Source: CAZYLZ01 sp964648335 (GTDB lineage: Bacteria > Patescibacteriota > Minisyncoccia > Phycocordibacterales > UBA2100). Taken from it: a stretch of 5,345 nucleotides of DNA. Positions 1 to 4,873 of the stretch are shown in pieces. Below the pieces are notes generated by a model that was not told the DNA's origin, made no database searches, and saw nothing but the letters and a program-made list of their open reading frames with translations. Location of the stretch: NCBI GenBank assembly GCA_964648335.1, contig CAZYLZ010000034.1, positions 1-5,345 on the forward strand, given 5' to 3'. Numbering within the stretch: the stretch's first letter is position 1; every line of letters starts with the position of its first letter. Made by a program: the position numbers and the translations under genes.

Positions 1-13
1 GGTCCTCATGCCG

Positions 14-57
14 TCAAAAGGAAACCCCGGGCAACGCCCGGGGAGGAGGTCCTTTGA
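14..57. terminator. Two-tier GC-rich hairpin, probable terminator of an upstream gene
   Basis: A perfect 8-bp stem, CCCCGGGC (25-32) with GCCCGGGG (36-43), encloses the 3-nt loop AAC. An outer stem can form between TCAAAAGGA (14-22) and TCCTTTGA (50-57) with one bulged A. The internal loop between the two stems contains AGGAGG (44-49) opposite AA. On the plus strand no U-tract follows the inner stem, so it is not a textbook terminator in that direction. On the minus strand the stem is followed by TTTCCTTTT, which fits better, but no minus-strand gene is visible to its right. The simplest reading is the end of a transcription unit lying left of the window. A structured RNA element is possible. 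Confidence 0.45.
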
Positions 58-106
58 TCGATGGCACTCGAACGGGTCGGCGGTCTTCATGAGAGTGTGC
101 TCCAGA

Positions 107-115
107 TGCTATACT
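107..115 (+). promoter_or_regulatory. Extended -10 promoter of the transglycosylase gene (leaderless)
   Basis: TATACT at 110-115 is preceded by TGC (107-109), giving an extended -10 element. The last base of the hexamer is 6 nt before the ATG at 122, so the usual start of transcription falls on or next to the start codon. No good -35 box sits 16-18 bp upstream, which the extended -10 may offset. The same ten bases, TGCTATACTT, recur before prfA at 1759-1768. Confidence 0.7.
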
Positions 116-121
116 TTTCCT

Positions 122-1414
122 ATGACGCGAGCTAGGTATTTTCTTGTTGTCTTTTCGCTCGCATGCGTCCTGGGACTCAGTGTGCCGCGCGAGGCTTATG
201 CGCAGACCGCACTCGAGGGAGAGCGTGCACAGTTGCAGGCCCAGCTTGACCAGATAGAGAAGGATATTGAGGAAAACCGCGGCGTGCTCAAGGAAAAACA
301 AGCCGAGCGTGCGAGCCTCGAGCGAGACATGTCGGTTTTGAATGCCAAGATAAAGACGGCACAGCTTGCTATCAAGAAGACCGACCTCACGCTCTCGACC
401 CTCGAGACCGAGATCGTGCAGAAGCAGGCGTCGATCGGCCAGGTAGACGCCAAGCTCACGAAAGGTCAGCAGTCGCTCGCACAGCTTTTGCGGCGCACCC
501 GCGAGATTGACGAGATGTCAGTGATCGAGATCGCGCTCAACGGATCGTTTACCGAACTCTTCAACGAGATTGACGCCTTCGCGACGATCCAATCGTCATT
601 GCAGGATGCCTTTGATGAGCTCGCGAATCTGCGCGGAGATCTGGCCGTGAAAAAGATCGCACTCGAAGAGAAACAAAGCGACGCCTCCGATATGCGCAGC
701 CTCCAAGTCGTCGAGAAGCGCGCGATCGAACGACAGCAATCCGAGCGCAATGAGCTCTTGGCATCGACCAAAGGACAGGAGAAGGCGTATCAGGCGTATA
801 TCAAAGATCGCGAGAAGCAGGCGGCAAAGATTCGCGCGGCGCTCTTTGGTTTGCGAGACTCGGGCGCGATCCCATTCGGTACCGCTTACGCATACGCAAA
901 AGAGGCAAGCTCGATCACGGGAGTGCGTCCGGCAGTCATTTTGGCAATCTTGCGCGAGGAATCCGGCTTGGGCGAGAATGTCGGAACCGGCAACTGGCAG
1001 GTCGATATGCATCCCACACGCGATAGGCCGGTGTTCGCCGAGATAACGGCAGAGCTAGGTATCAATCCCGACACGCAGCCCGTTTCGAAAAAGCCGTGGT
1101 ACGGGTGGGGAGGCGCTATGGGCCCGGCACAGTTTATCCCATCGACATGGGTGCAGTACAAAGATCGCATCGCGAAGCTCGTAGGCCAGAGCCCGCCGAA
1201 TCCGTGGGACGGCCGAACGGCTATCTTTGCAACTGCCCTTCTTATGGCCGATAACGGAGCCGACGAGCAGACCCGTGCTTCGGAGCGATTGGCGGCTTTG
1301 CGTTACTTAGCCGGATGGGGAAATGCGAAGAAGCCTGCGTACGCTTTTTATGGTGACGACGTGATGTCGTTTGCTGACGAATTCCAGAGGGATATCGATA
1401 TCCTGGGCAATTAG
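122..1414 (+). CDS. Secreted coiled-coil protein with MltB/SLT-type lytic transglycosylase domain
   Basis: The 430-residue product probably cleaves peptidoglycan glycan strands outside the cytoplasmic membrane. Residues 1-27 form a signal peptide (Arg-rich start, hydrophobic core, likely cleavage AYA|Q after residue 27). Residues about 29-240 are a long charged coiled coil of the PcsB/EnvC/CwlO type; the break at 133-160 (IEIALNGSFTELFNEIDAF) resembles the FtsX-binding lobe of those proteins. Residues about 250-400 resemble a family 3 (MltB-like) transglycosylase: ILREESGLG (275-283), where E280 is the likely catalytic acid, then GGAMGPAQFIPSTW (330-343) and NPWDGRTAIFA (360-370). The start at 122 was chosen because it begins the signal peptide and lies just after a -10 box; an in-frame ATG at 8 would place 38 unrelated residues ahead of it. 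A terminator starts at the base after the stop. FtsX control and a role in division are inference from the family. Confidence 0.85.
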   Translation: MTRARYFLVVFSLACVLGLSVPREAYAQTALEGERAQLQAQLDQIEKDIEENRGVLKEKQAERASLERDMSVLNAKIKTAQLAIKKTDLTLSTLETEIVQKQASIGQVDAKLTKGQQSLAQLLRRTREIDEMSVIEIALNGSFTELFNEIDAFATIQSSLQDAFDELANLRGDLAVKKIALEEKQSDASDMRSLQVVEKRAIERQQSERNELLASTKGQEKAYQAYIKDREKQAAKIRAALFGLRDSGAIPFGTAYAYAKEASSITGVRPAVILAILREESGLGENVGTGNWQVDMHPTRDRPVFAEITAELGINPDTQPVSKKPWYGWGGAMGPAQFIPSTWVQYKDRIAKLVGQSPPNPWDGRTAIFATALLMADNGADEQTRASERLAALRYLAGWGNAKKPAYAFYGDDVMSFADEFQRDIDILGN

Positions 1415-1442
1415 GGTCGAACTTGCAGGGTTCGGCCTTTTT
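1415..1442 (+). terminator. Intrinsic terminator of the transglycosylase gene
   Basis: GGTCGAAC (1415-1422) pairs with GTTCGGCC (1430-1437) to give an 8-bp stem with one G-U pair and a 7-nt loop, followed by TTTTT (1438-1442). It begins at the base immediately after the stop codon. Its loop and U-tract overlap the rpmE promoter. Confidence 0.8.
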
Positions 1443-1451
1443 GTGTATAGT
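1423..1451 (+). promoter_or_regulatory. rpmE promoter, overlapping the upstream terminator
   Basis: TATAGT (1446-1451) is a good -10 box ending 8 nt before the rpmE ATG at 1460. A weak -35 candidate, TTGCAG (1423-1428), lies exactly 17 bp upstream, inside the loop of the preceding terminator. There is no ribosome binding site in the remaining 8 nt, so a leaderless or nearly leaderless mRNA is predicted. Confidence 0.65.
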
Positions 1452-1459
1452 GTTCCGAC

Positions 1460-1720
1460 ATGAAAAAGGATACACACCCAAAGAGCTACCGCCAGGTCAT
1501 CTTCGAGGATGTCACCGCTGGTACCCGTTTTCTTATCGGATCTACCGTTCGCACGTCCGAGAAGGCAAAGTGGGAAGACGGCGTCGAGTACGACCTCTAC
1601 AAGGTCGAAATCTCGTCTGCATCGCACCCTATCTACACCGGCAAGATCAAAGACGTCGGAGGCGCAGGTCGTGGAGAGAAGTTCCGCGCTCGTCAGGCTG
1701 CTGCAAAAAAGACAAAGTAG
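1460..1720 (+). CDS. rpmE2: Large ribosomal subunit protein bL31, type B (zinc-free)
   Basis: This 86-residue protein is recognisable as bL31, which binds the 50S central protuberance and bridges to the 30S head. Diagnostic segments are HPKSYRQVIFED (6-17), FLIGSTVRT (24-32), VEISSASHPIYTGK (49-62) and a basic tail (72-86). It contains no cysteine, so the four-Cys zinc site of the A-type protein is absent and it belongs to the zinc-independent B type. Length is normal for that type. The ATG at 1460 was chosen because homologues start just before the HP..YR motif and because the -10 box is 8 nt upstream. A strong terminator follows, so it is probably mainly monocistronic although prfA is next. 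Association of bL31 with RF1 genes is also seen elsewhere, for example in Bacillus. Confidence 0.93.
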   Translation: MKKDTHPKSYRQVIFEDVTAGTRFLIGSTVRTSEKAKWEDGVEYDLYKVEISSASHPIYTGKIKDVGGAGRGEKFRARQAAAKKTK

Positions 1721-1728
1721 CAATAGAG

Positions 1729-1759
1729 GCCGCCCTTCGAGTATCGAGGGGCGGCTTTT
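1729..1759 (+). terminator. Intrinsic terminator of rpmE
   Basis: GCCGCCCTTCGA (1729-1740) pairs with TCGAGGGGCGGC (1744-1755), a 12-bp stem with one G-U pair and a 3-nt loop, followed by TTTT (1756-1759). This is the longest stem in the window. It begins 8 nt after the rpmE stop, and its U-tract runs into the extended -10 box of prfA. Confidence 0.88.
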
Positions 1760-1767
1760 GCTATACT
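1759..1767 (+). promoter_or_regulatory. prfA extended -10 promoter
   Basis: TGC-TATACT (1759-1767) is an extended -10 element identical to that of the transglycosylase gene. No convincing -35 box is present; the matching region lies within the rpmE terminator stem. A start near 1774 would give a leader of about 15 nt before the ATG at 1789, with no SD sequence. A second weaker hexamer, GATAAC (1774-1779), ends 9 nt before the ATG and would give a leaderless mRNA instead. Confidence 0.6.
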
Positions 1768-1788
1768 TACCCCGATAACCTCACACCT

Positions 1789-2793
1789 ATGCAAGAACCA
1801 GAACACCCGATGACCAAGTATCAGGCAAATCCTGCTACCGAATATCTTGCAAAAGAATGGCGCAAGATCGACCACGACGAACGCAATTCCTTGCAGCTCA
1901 AGATGCTTGATCCCGAGATGGCAGAGCTTGCCGATCAAGAGATCGCCGAATTCCAAAAGCAGAAGGCCGAGCTCGTGCGGCAGATGGACGAGATACTTGC
2001 GGGTATCGAAGAGAACGAAGAGCTTGGCGAGCTGCCATCGGAGCTCGTGCTCGAGGTGCGTGCAGGAGCTGGCGGCGAAGAGGCGGCATTGTTTGCCGAA
2101 GAGGTTGCGAGCATGTACCTGCGCTACGCCGACACTAAGGGCTGGAAGACCAAGTCACTCGAGCAATCGCGTGCAGCGATGGGCGGTTACAAAGAGGCGA
2201 GTTTCGAGATAAAGGGTAAAGGCTGCTACGAAGAGCTGCAGTACGAGACCGGCGTGCATCGCGTGCAGCGCATTCCAGCGACCGAAAAAGCTGGACGCGT
2301 ACATACCTCGACCGCGTCGGTCGTGATCCTGCCGGTGTACCAGAAGACGAACATCATCGTAAATCCCGGCGACATCGAGATGGAGCTTTCGCGCTCCGGC
2401 GGGGCGGGTGGGCAGAACGTCAACAAGGTCGAGACCGCGGTTCGACTCATCCACAAGCCTACCGGCATCGACGTGCGCTGCACTGTCGAGCGCAGCCAGC
2501 ATGCCAACCGAGAACGCGCGATGAAGCTCCTCATGAGCCGCCTCCAACTTGCCAAGGACGAAGAAGAGGCCAAGAAGCGATCGCATGATCGCAAGGTGCA
2601 GGTAGGTACGGGCGATCGCTCAGAAAAGATTCGCACCTACAACTTTCCTCAGGACCGTGTTACCGATCATCGTATCAAGATGTCGTTCTCGAATCTCGAG
2701 GGAATCATGACGGGTAAGATCGACAAGATCGTGAAGGCGCTCAAGGACGCCAACGAGAGCGGGGTGGTAGGGGACGCGGCCGACGAGGAATAG
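1789..2793 (+). CDS. prfA: Peptide chain release factor 1 (RF1)
   Basis: The 334-residue protein reads stop codons UAA and UAG and triggers peptide release on the ribosome. Domain 1 is helical (1-85). The conserved core begins with LEVRAGAGGEEAALF (88-102). The codon-recognition motif is PAT (163-165, in HRVQRIPATEK), the RF1 form rather than the SPF of RF2. The catalytic GGQ is at 207-209 in SGGAGGQNVNKVET, and YNFPQDRVTDHR (284-295) is typical of the family. GGQ lies 26 residues earlier than in E. coli RF1 (233-235), so domain 1 is short. The ATG at 1789 is the first in-frame start after the promoter; ATG 1810 (seven codons later) is a plausible alternative. In-frame sequence back to 1423 overlaps rpmE and is not RF1-like. 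The gene ends in TAG, a codon RF1 itself reads. No prmC (GGQ methylase) gene lies nearby, unlike many bacteria. Confidence 0.95.
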   Translation: MQEPEHPMTKYQANPATEYLAKEWRKIDHDERNSLQLKMLDPEMAELADQEIAEFQKQKAELVRQMDEILAGIEENEELGELPSELVLEVRAGAGGEEAALFAEEVASMYLRYADTKGWKTKSLEQSRAAMGGYKEASFEIKGKGCYEELQYETGVHRVQRIPATEKAGRVHTSTASVVILPVYQKTNIIVNPGDIEMELSRSGGAGGQNVNKVETAVRLIHKPTGIDVRCTVERSQHANRERAMKLLMSRLQLAKDEEEAKKRSHDRKVQVGTGDRSEKIRTYNFPQDRVTDHRIKMSFSNLEGIMTGKIDKIVKALKDANESGVVGDAADEE

Positions 2794-2794
2794 C

Positions 2795-2826
2795 CGCGAT
2801 CTTTATTGCCATCAGCGTCTTTTTTT
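2795..2826 (+). terminator. Probable weak terminator of prfA
   Basis: CGCGAT (2795-2800) pairs with ATCAGCG (2811-2817) with one bulged A around a 10-nt loop, followed by TCTTTTTTT (2818-2826). The stem is weak but the U-tract is the longest in the window and it lies 1 nt after the prfA stop. It overlaps the next promoter. Confidence 0.55.
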
Positions 2827-2833
2827 GTACACT
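2806..2833 (+). promoter_or_regulatory. Promoter of the small membrane-protein pair
   Basis: TTGCCA (2806-2811, five of six consensus bases) and TACACT (2828-2833, four of six) are separated by 16 bp. The -35 box lies in the loop and stem of the prfA terminator and the U-tract fills the spacer. Transcription would start near 2840, giving a leader of about 26 nt with an SD sequence. It closely resembles the rpsB promoter at 3494-3522. Confidence 0.65.
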
Positions 2834-2852
2834 AAGACCAGTAGAGAAAAAC

Positions 2853-2858
2853 GAGGAG
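2853..2858 (+). promoter_or_regulatory. Shine-Dalgarno sequence (GAGGAG)
   Basis: GAGGAG ends 7 nt before the ATG at 2866, an ideal position. It fixes the start of the 108-residue gene and is the only convincing SD in the window; the other well-supported starts have none. Confidence 0.75.
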
Positions 2859-2865
2859 AGCATCG

Positions 2866-3192
2866 ATGGAACCAACACTCGCTGGAATATTGCTCCTTGC
2901 TAGTACCGGACTATGCACGCTGTTTTGCGTCTGCTTTTTTTACGAAAGAGGAGGTATAGGTTATCGCAATGGGTGGCCTATTGGCGGAAACCGATATGCG
3001 AAACGTGTCCAAGGCGATCTGCTCATATTCACTCGGCGTTCCGTTGTAGTTGAGCGTCTGTGGGAACGATTATTCTTACCGCTCGATACTCTAACAAAGC
3101 GTTACTGGGATTCACGGAATGCTACCGCAGAGGAAATCGAGCTCTGGGAAGCATGTGTGCGTAGAGCCCGCAGGAGCGGTGGGGGACGATAG
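2866..3192 (+). CDS. Hypothetical small membrane protein, 108 residues
   Basis: I do not recognise this protein. Residues about 5-26 form a hydrophobic, Cys-containing segment (TGLCTLFCVCFFYE, 14-27), probably one membrane helix or signal anchor. A Gly-rich stretch follows (GGIGYRNGWPIGGNRY, 29-44), then a soluble basic region rich in Arg and Trp, ending RRARRSGGGR (99-108). Support for a real gene is the promoter, the well-spaced SD, an open frame of normal composition, and the second gene starting 4 nt after its stop. Codon choice looks different from its neighbours: more TTT, GTT, CGA, CGT and AT-ending codons against the GAG/AAG/CTC/ATC preference around it. This hints at fast evolution, low expression or transfer. 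No catalytic motif is visible. Confidence 0.65.
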   Translation: MEPTLAGILLLASTGLCTLFCVCFFYERGGIGYRNGWPIGGNRYAKRVQGDLLIFTRRSVVVERLWERLFLPLDTLTKRYWDSRNATAEEIELWEACVRRARRSGGGR

Positions 3193-3196
3193 TGAT

Positions 3197-3442
3197 ATGC
3201 TCGAGAAGACGCCCTTGTACAAGCTCAAGAGCGACTTCAAGGGTATCGTCATTCGTGCGTCGCTCGAGAAAATCTGGATTGAGAACGGCGTCTTGCACGC
3301 CACGATCTCGCTCTGGCAGCTCACGACGACGCTCGCTGTCTGGGCAGTATGCTTGGTGTTCGCTGTTGTCCTGGCTTTCGGACTCATCATGAGTCCTGAC
3401 TGGGGACTGGCAGCCATTGCAGTCGGCAGCCTCGGATCCTGA
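3197..3442 (+). CDS. Hypothetical small membrane protein, 81 residues
   Basis: I do not recognise this protein. Residues 1-40 are a short soluble region with charged and beta-prone stretches (KGIVIRASLEKIWIENG, 15-31). Residues about 43-65 are a clear transmembrane helix (AVWAVCLVFAVVLAFG, 47-62), and a weaker hydrophobic end (70-81) could be a second segment. The ATG at 3197 is 4 nt after the stop of the preceding gene (TAGTGATATG), so the two are probably co-transcribed and coupled; a G-rich GGGGGA (3181-3186) upstream is a poor SD. The frame is open back to an ATG at 3119, but that would overlap the previous gene by 74 nt. Codon use (CTC, AAG, GAG, ATC) matches the rest of the window, unlike its partner. 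A strong terminator follows. Confidence 0.72.
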   Translation: MLEKTPLYKLKSDFKGIVIRASLEKIWIENGVLHATISLWQLTTTLAVWAVCLVFAVVLAFGLIMSPDWGLAAIAVGSLGS

Positions 3443-3462
3443 TGAGGCTCAAGTCACCATCA

Positions 3463-3489
3463 CCCCCGGAACATAGGTTCCGGGGGTTT
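3463..3489 (+). terminator. Intrinsic terminator of the membrane-protein pair
   Basis: CCCCCGGAAC (3463-3472) pairs perfectly with GTTCCGGGGG (3477-3486) around the loop ATAG. The U-tract is short (TTT, then ACTATT). It lies 20 nt after the stop at 3442 and just before the rpsB -35 box, insulating rpsB from the genes upstream. Confidence 0.85.
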
Positions 3490-3493
3490 ACTA

Positions 3494-3522
3494 TTGCCAT
3501 TTGGCGCCTTTCTTGTTACACT
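3494..3522 (+). promoter_or_regulatory. rpsB promoter (leaderless)
   Basis: TTGCCA (3494-3499) and TACACT (3517-3522) are separated by 17 bp. The -10 box ends 8 nt before the rpsB ATG at 3531 and no SD is present, so transcription should begin at or beside the start codon. Both hexamers match those of the promoter at 2806-2833. Confidence 0.75.
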
Positions 3523-3530
3523 CTCGCGAC

Positions 3531-4256
3531 ATGTCAAATACAGAAGCATCCCCCAAGGTACAGGCCCTCTACGACGTAGGAGCTCACTTTGCCTATGGCA
3601 AGAGCCGACGTCACCCGTCTGCAGCCCCTTTTATATTCGGAACCAAGAATAAGAGCGATATCTTCGACCTCGAAGGCACCGCAGTTGCCCTCGATAAGGC
3701 TCTCGAATTCGTCGTTACGCTCGCCGCAGCCGGCAAGCAGATCCTCTTTATTGGCGGCAAGAACGAGGTCGTCACCATAGTGAAGGCAGGCGCGGAGAAG
3801 GCAGGCGTACCGTTTGTCGCAGGACGCTGGATCGGAGGAACTCTCACAAACCCAAAGCAGATCCGCTCTCGCATCGAGAAGATGAAGGAGCTCTTGCACG
3901 AACGCGATGCAGGCCTTCGCGACAAGTACACCAAGAAAGAGCGCGTGCTCATCGACCGCGACATCGACAACCTCGAATTCCGTTTCGGCGGACTCGACAC
4001 CATGGAAGGAACCCCAGCAGCACTCTTCGTCATCGATACGCGCCACGAGCGCATCGCGGTTGCCGAGGCGAACCAGCGCGGTATCCCGGTCATAGGTCTT
4101 GCGAGCTCGGACTGCGACTTCTCGAAGATCCAGTACCCGATCCCTGCAAACGACACCAACATGAAGAGTGTCTCGTACATCGTCAACGCCGTCGCGACCG
4201 CATATCGCGACAACCTCCGCCCGGCTCTCAAGCCTGTGGGCACCGAGGAAAAATAG
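3531..4256 (+). CDS. rpsB: Small ribosomal subunit protein uS2
   Basis: The 241-residue protein is uS2, a late-binding protein of the 30S head/body junction near uS3, uS5 and bS1. Recognisable segments are the N-terminal GAHFAYGKSRRHP (17-29), FIFGTKNKSDIFDLE (34-48), the strongly conserved RWIGGTLTN, then HERIAVAEANQRGIPVIGL and YPIPANDT near the C-terminus. Length is typical for bacteria. The ATG at 3531 is chosen because homologues start shortly before the GxHFG-type motif and because the -10 box ends 8 nt upstream; an in-frame TTG at 3501 lies inside the promoter and is rejected. tsf follows 28 nt later in the usual rpsB-tsf order with no terminator between. A predicted leaderless mRNA leaves no room for the 5' leader through which uS2 represses its own operon in E. 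coli. Confidence 0.96.
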   Translation: MSNTEASPKVQALYDVGAHFAYGKSRRHPSAAPFIFGTKNKSDIFDLEGTAVALDKALEFVVTLAAAGKQILFIGGKNEVVTIVKAGAEKAGVPFVAGRWIGGTLTNPKQIRSRIEKMKELLHERDAGLRDKYTKKERVLIDRDIDNLEFRFGGLDTMEGTPAALFVIDTRHERIAVAEANQRGIPVIGLASSDCDFSKIQYPIPANDTNMKSVSYIVNAVATAYRDNLRPALKPVGTEEK

Positions 4257-4269
4257 TAAAAAGCTAGTA

Positions 4270-4275
4270 TATAAT
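4270..4275 (+). promoter_or_regulatory. tsf -10 promoter element
   Basis: A perfect consensus TATAAT (4270-4275) ends 9 nt before the tsf ATG at 4285, in the 28-nt spacer after rpsB. No recognisable -35 box lies 16-18 bp upstream, where the last rpsB codons are, and there is no SD. With no terminator after rpsB, tsf is probably made both by read-through and from its own near-leaderless start. Confidence 0.55.
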
Positions 4276-4284
4276 TACAACTCT

Positions 4285-4869
4285 ATGACCGAGGTATCTT
4301 TGGACGTAATAAAGTCGCTCCGTGACGAGACAGGTATTTCGGTGATGCAGTGCAAGAAGGCGCTCGAAGAGGCAGGAGGCGACATCGACAAAGCACGCGT
4401 CATCTTGCGCAAAGCAAGTGCAGCAATTGCAGCAAAGAAGTCCGACCGCACGCTTGCCTCGGGAACAGCTGCTGCATATGTGCATGCGGGCGGAACCGTC
4501 GTCGGCGCAGTCGTATTGGGATGCGAGACCGACTTCGTCGCCAAGAACGAGGATTTTGCCAAGATGGCACGCGACATCGCCATGCACGTAGCTGCCATGA
4601 AGCCCCAGTTCATCACGCGCGATGCAGTAAAAGAAGAGGATATCGCAGCCGCTCGTTCGGTCTTCGAGAAAGAGGCAGAGAAGGTGCCAGAGGAAAAGCG
4701 TCCGATGGTGGTACAGGGCAAGCTCGACAGCTATCTCAAAGAAAAAGTCCTCTTGGATCAGCCGTTCGTCAAGAACGGAGACATAACGGTGGCCGAGCTC
4801 ATCTCGCAGGGAGTCCAGAAATTTGGCGAGAAGATCGAGATCATGCGCATGGAGCGCCTCGCCGTCTAA
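4285..4869 (+). CDS. tsf: Translation elongation factor Ts
   Basis: The 194-residue protein is the nucleotide exchange factor that releases GDP from EF-Tu. The N-terminal UBA-like module is clear (VIKSLRDETGISVMQCKKAL, 8-27, then EEAGGDIDKA, 28-37). The core contains the EF-Tu-contacting TDFV (82-85, in GCETDFVAKNEDF), and the C-terminal half carries VLLDQPFVKNGDITV (155-169) and GEKIEIMRMER (181-191). The length fits the short form with a single core subdomain, as in Thermus, rather than the roughly 280-residue E. coli form. The start follows the -10 box and matches the family start; upstream in-frame sequence to 4168 overlaps rpsB. The next gene starts 4 nt after the stop. Confidence 0.95.
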   Translation: MTEVSLDVIKSLRDETGISVMQCKKALEEAGGDIDKARVILRKASAAIAAKKSDRTLASGTAAAYVHAGGTVVGAVVLGCETDFVAKNEDFAKMARDIAMHVAAMKPQFITRDAVKEEDIAAARSVFEKEAEKVPEEKRPMVVQGKLDSYLKEKVLLDQPFVKNGDITVAELISQGVQKFGEKIEIMRMERLAV

Positions 4870-4873
4870 CTTT

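Noticed and set aside
8..121. N-terminal extension of the transglycosylase frame to the ATG at 8
   Set aside because: It runs through a GC-rich hairpin and the promoter; the signal peptide begins exactly at the ATG at 122, 6 nt after the -10 box.
61..135. 24-codon frame after AGGAGG as a real leader peptide gene
   Set aside because: SD spacing of 11 nt is long, the SD is in a likely hairpin and no promoter precedes it; kept only as a finding.
1423..1788. Upstream extension of the prfA frame
   Set aside because: It overlaps the whole of rpmE and its terminator, and the extra residues have no RF1 similarity.
3119..3196. Earlier start (3119) for the 81-residue gene
   Set aside because: It would overlap the preceding gene by 74 nt, whereas the ATG at 3197 has the 4-nt spacing typical of coupled genes. 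Not fully excluded.
3463..3486. 10-bp inverted repeat as a regulator's operator for rpsB
   Set aside because: Its position after the stop at 3442, perfect GC-rich stem, 4-nt loop and following Ts fit a terminator better.
3501..3530. TTG start for rpsB ten codons upstream
   Set aside because: The TTG lies between the -35 and -10 boxes, upstream of the predicted transcription start, and homologues do not need the extra residues.
4168..4284. Upstream extension of the tsf frame
   Set aside because: It overlaps the end of rpsB in another frame; the EF-Ts N-terminal module starts right after the ATG at 4285.
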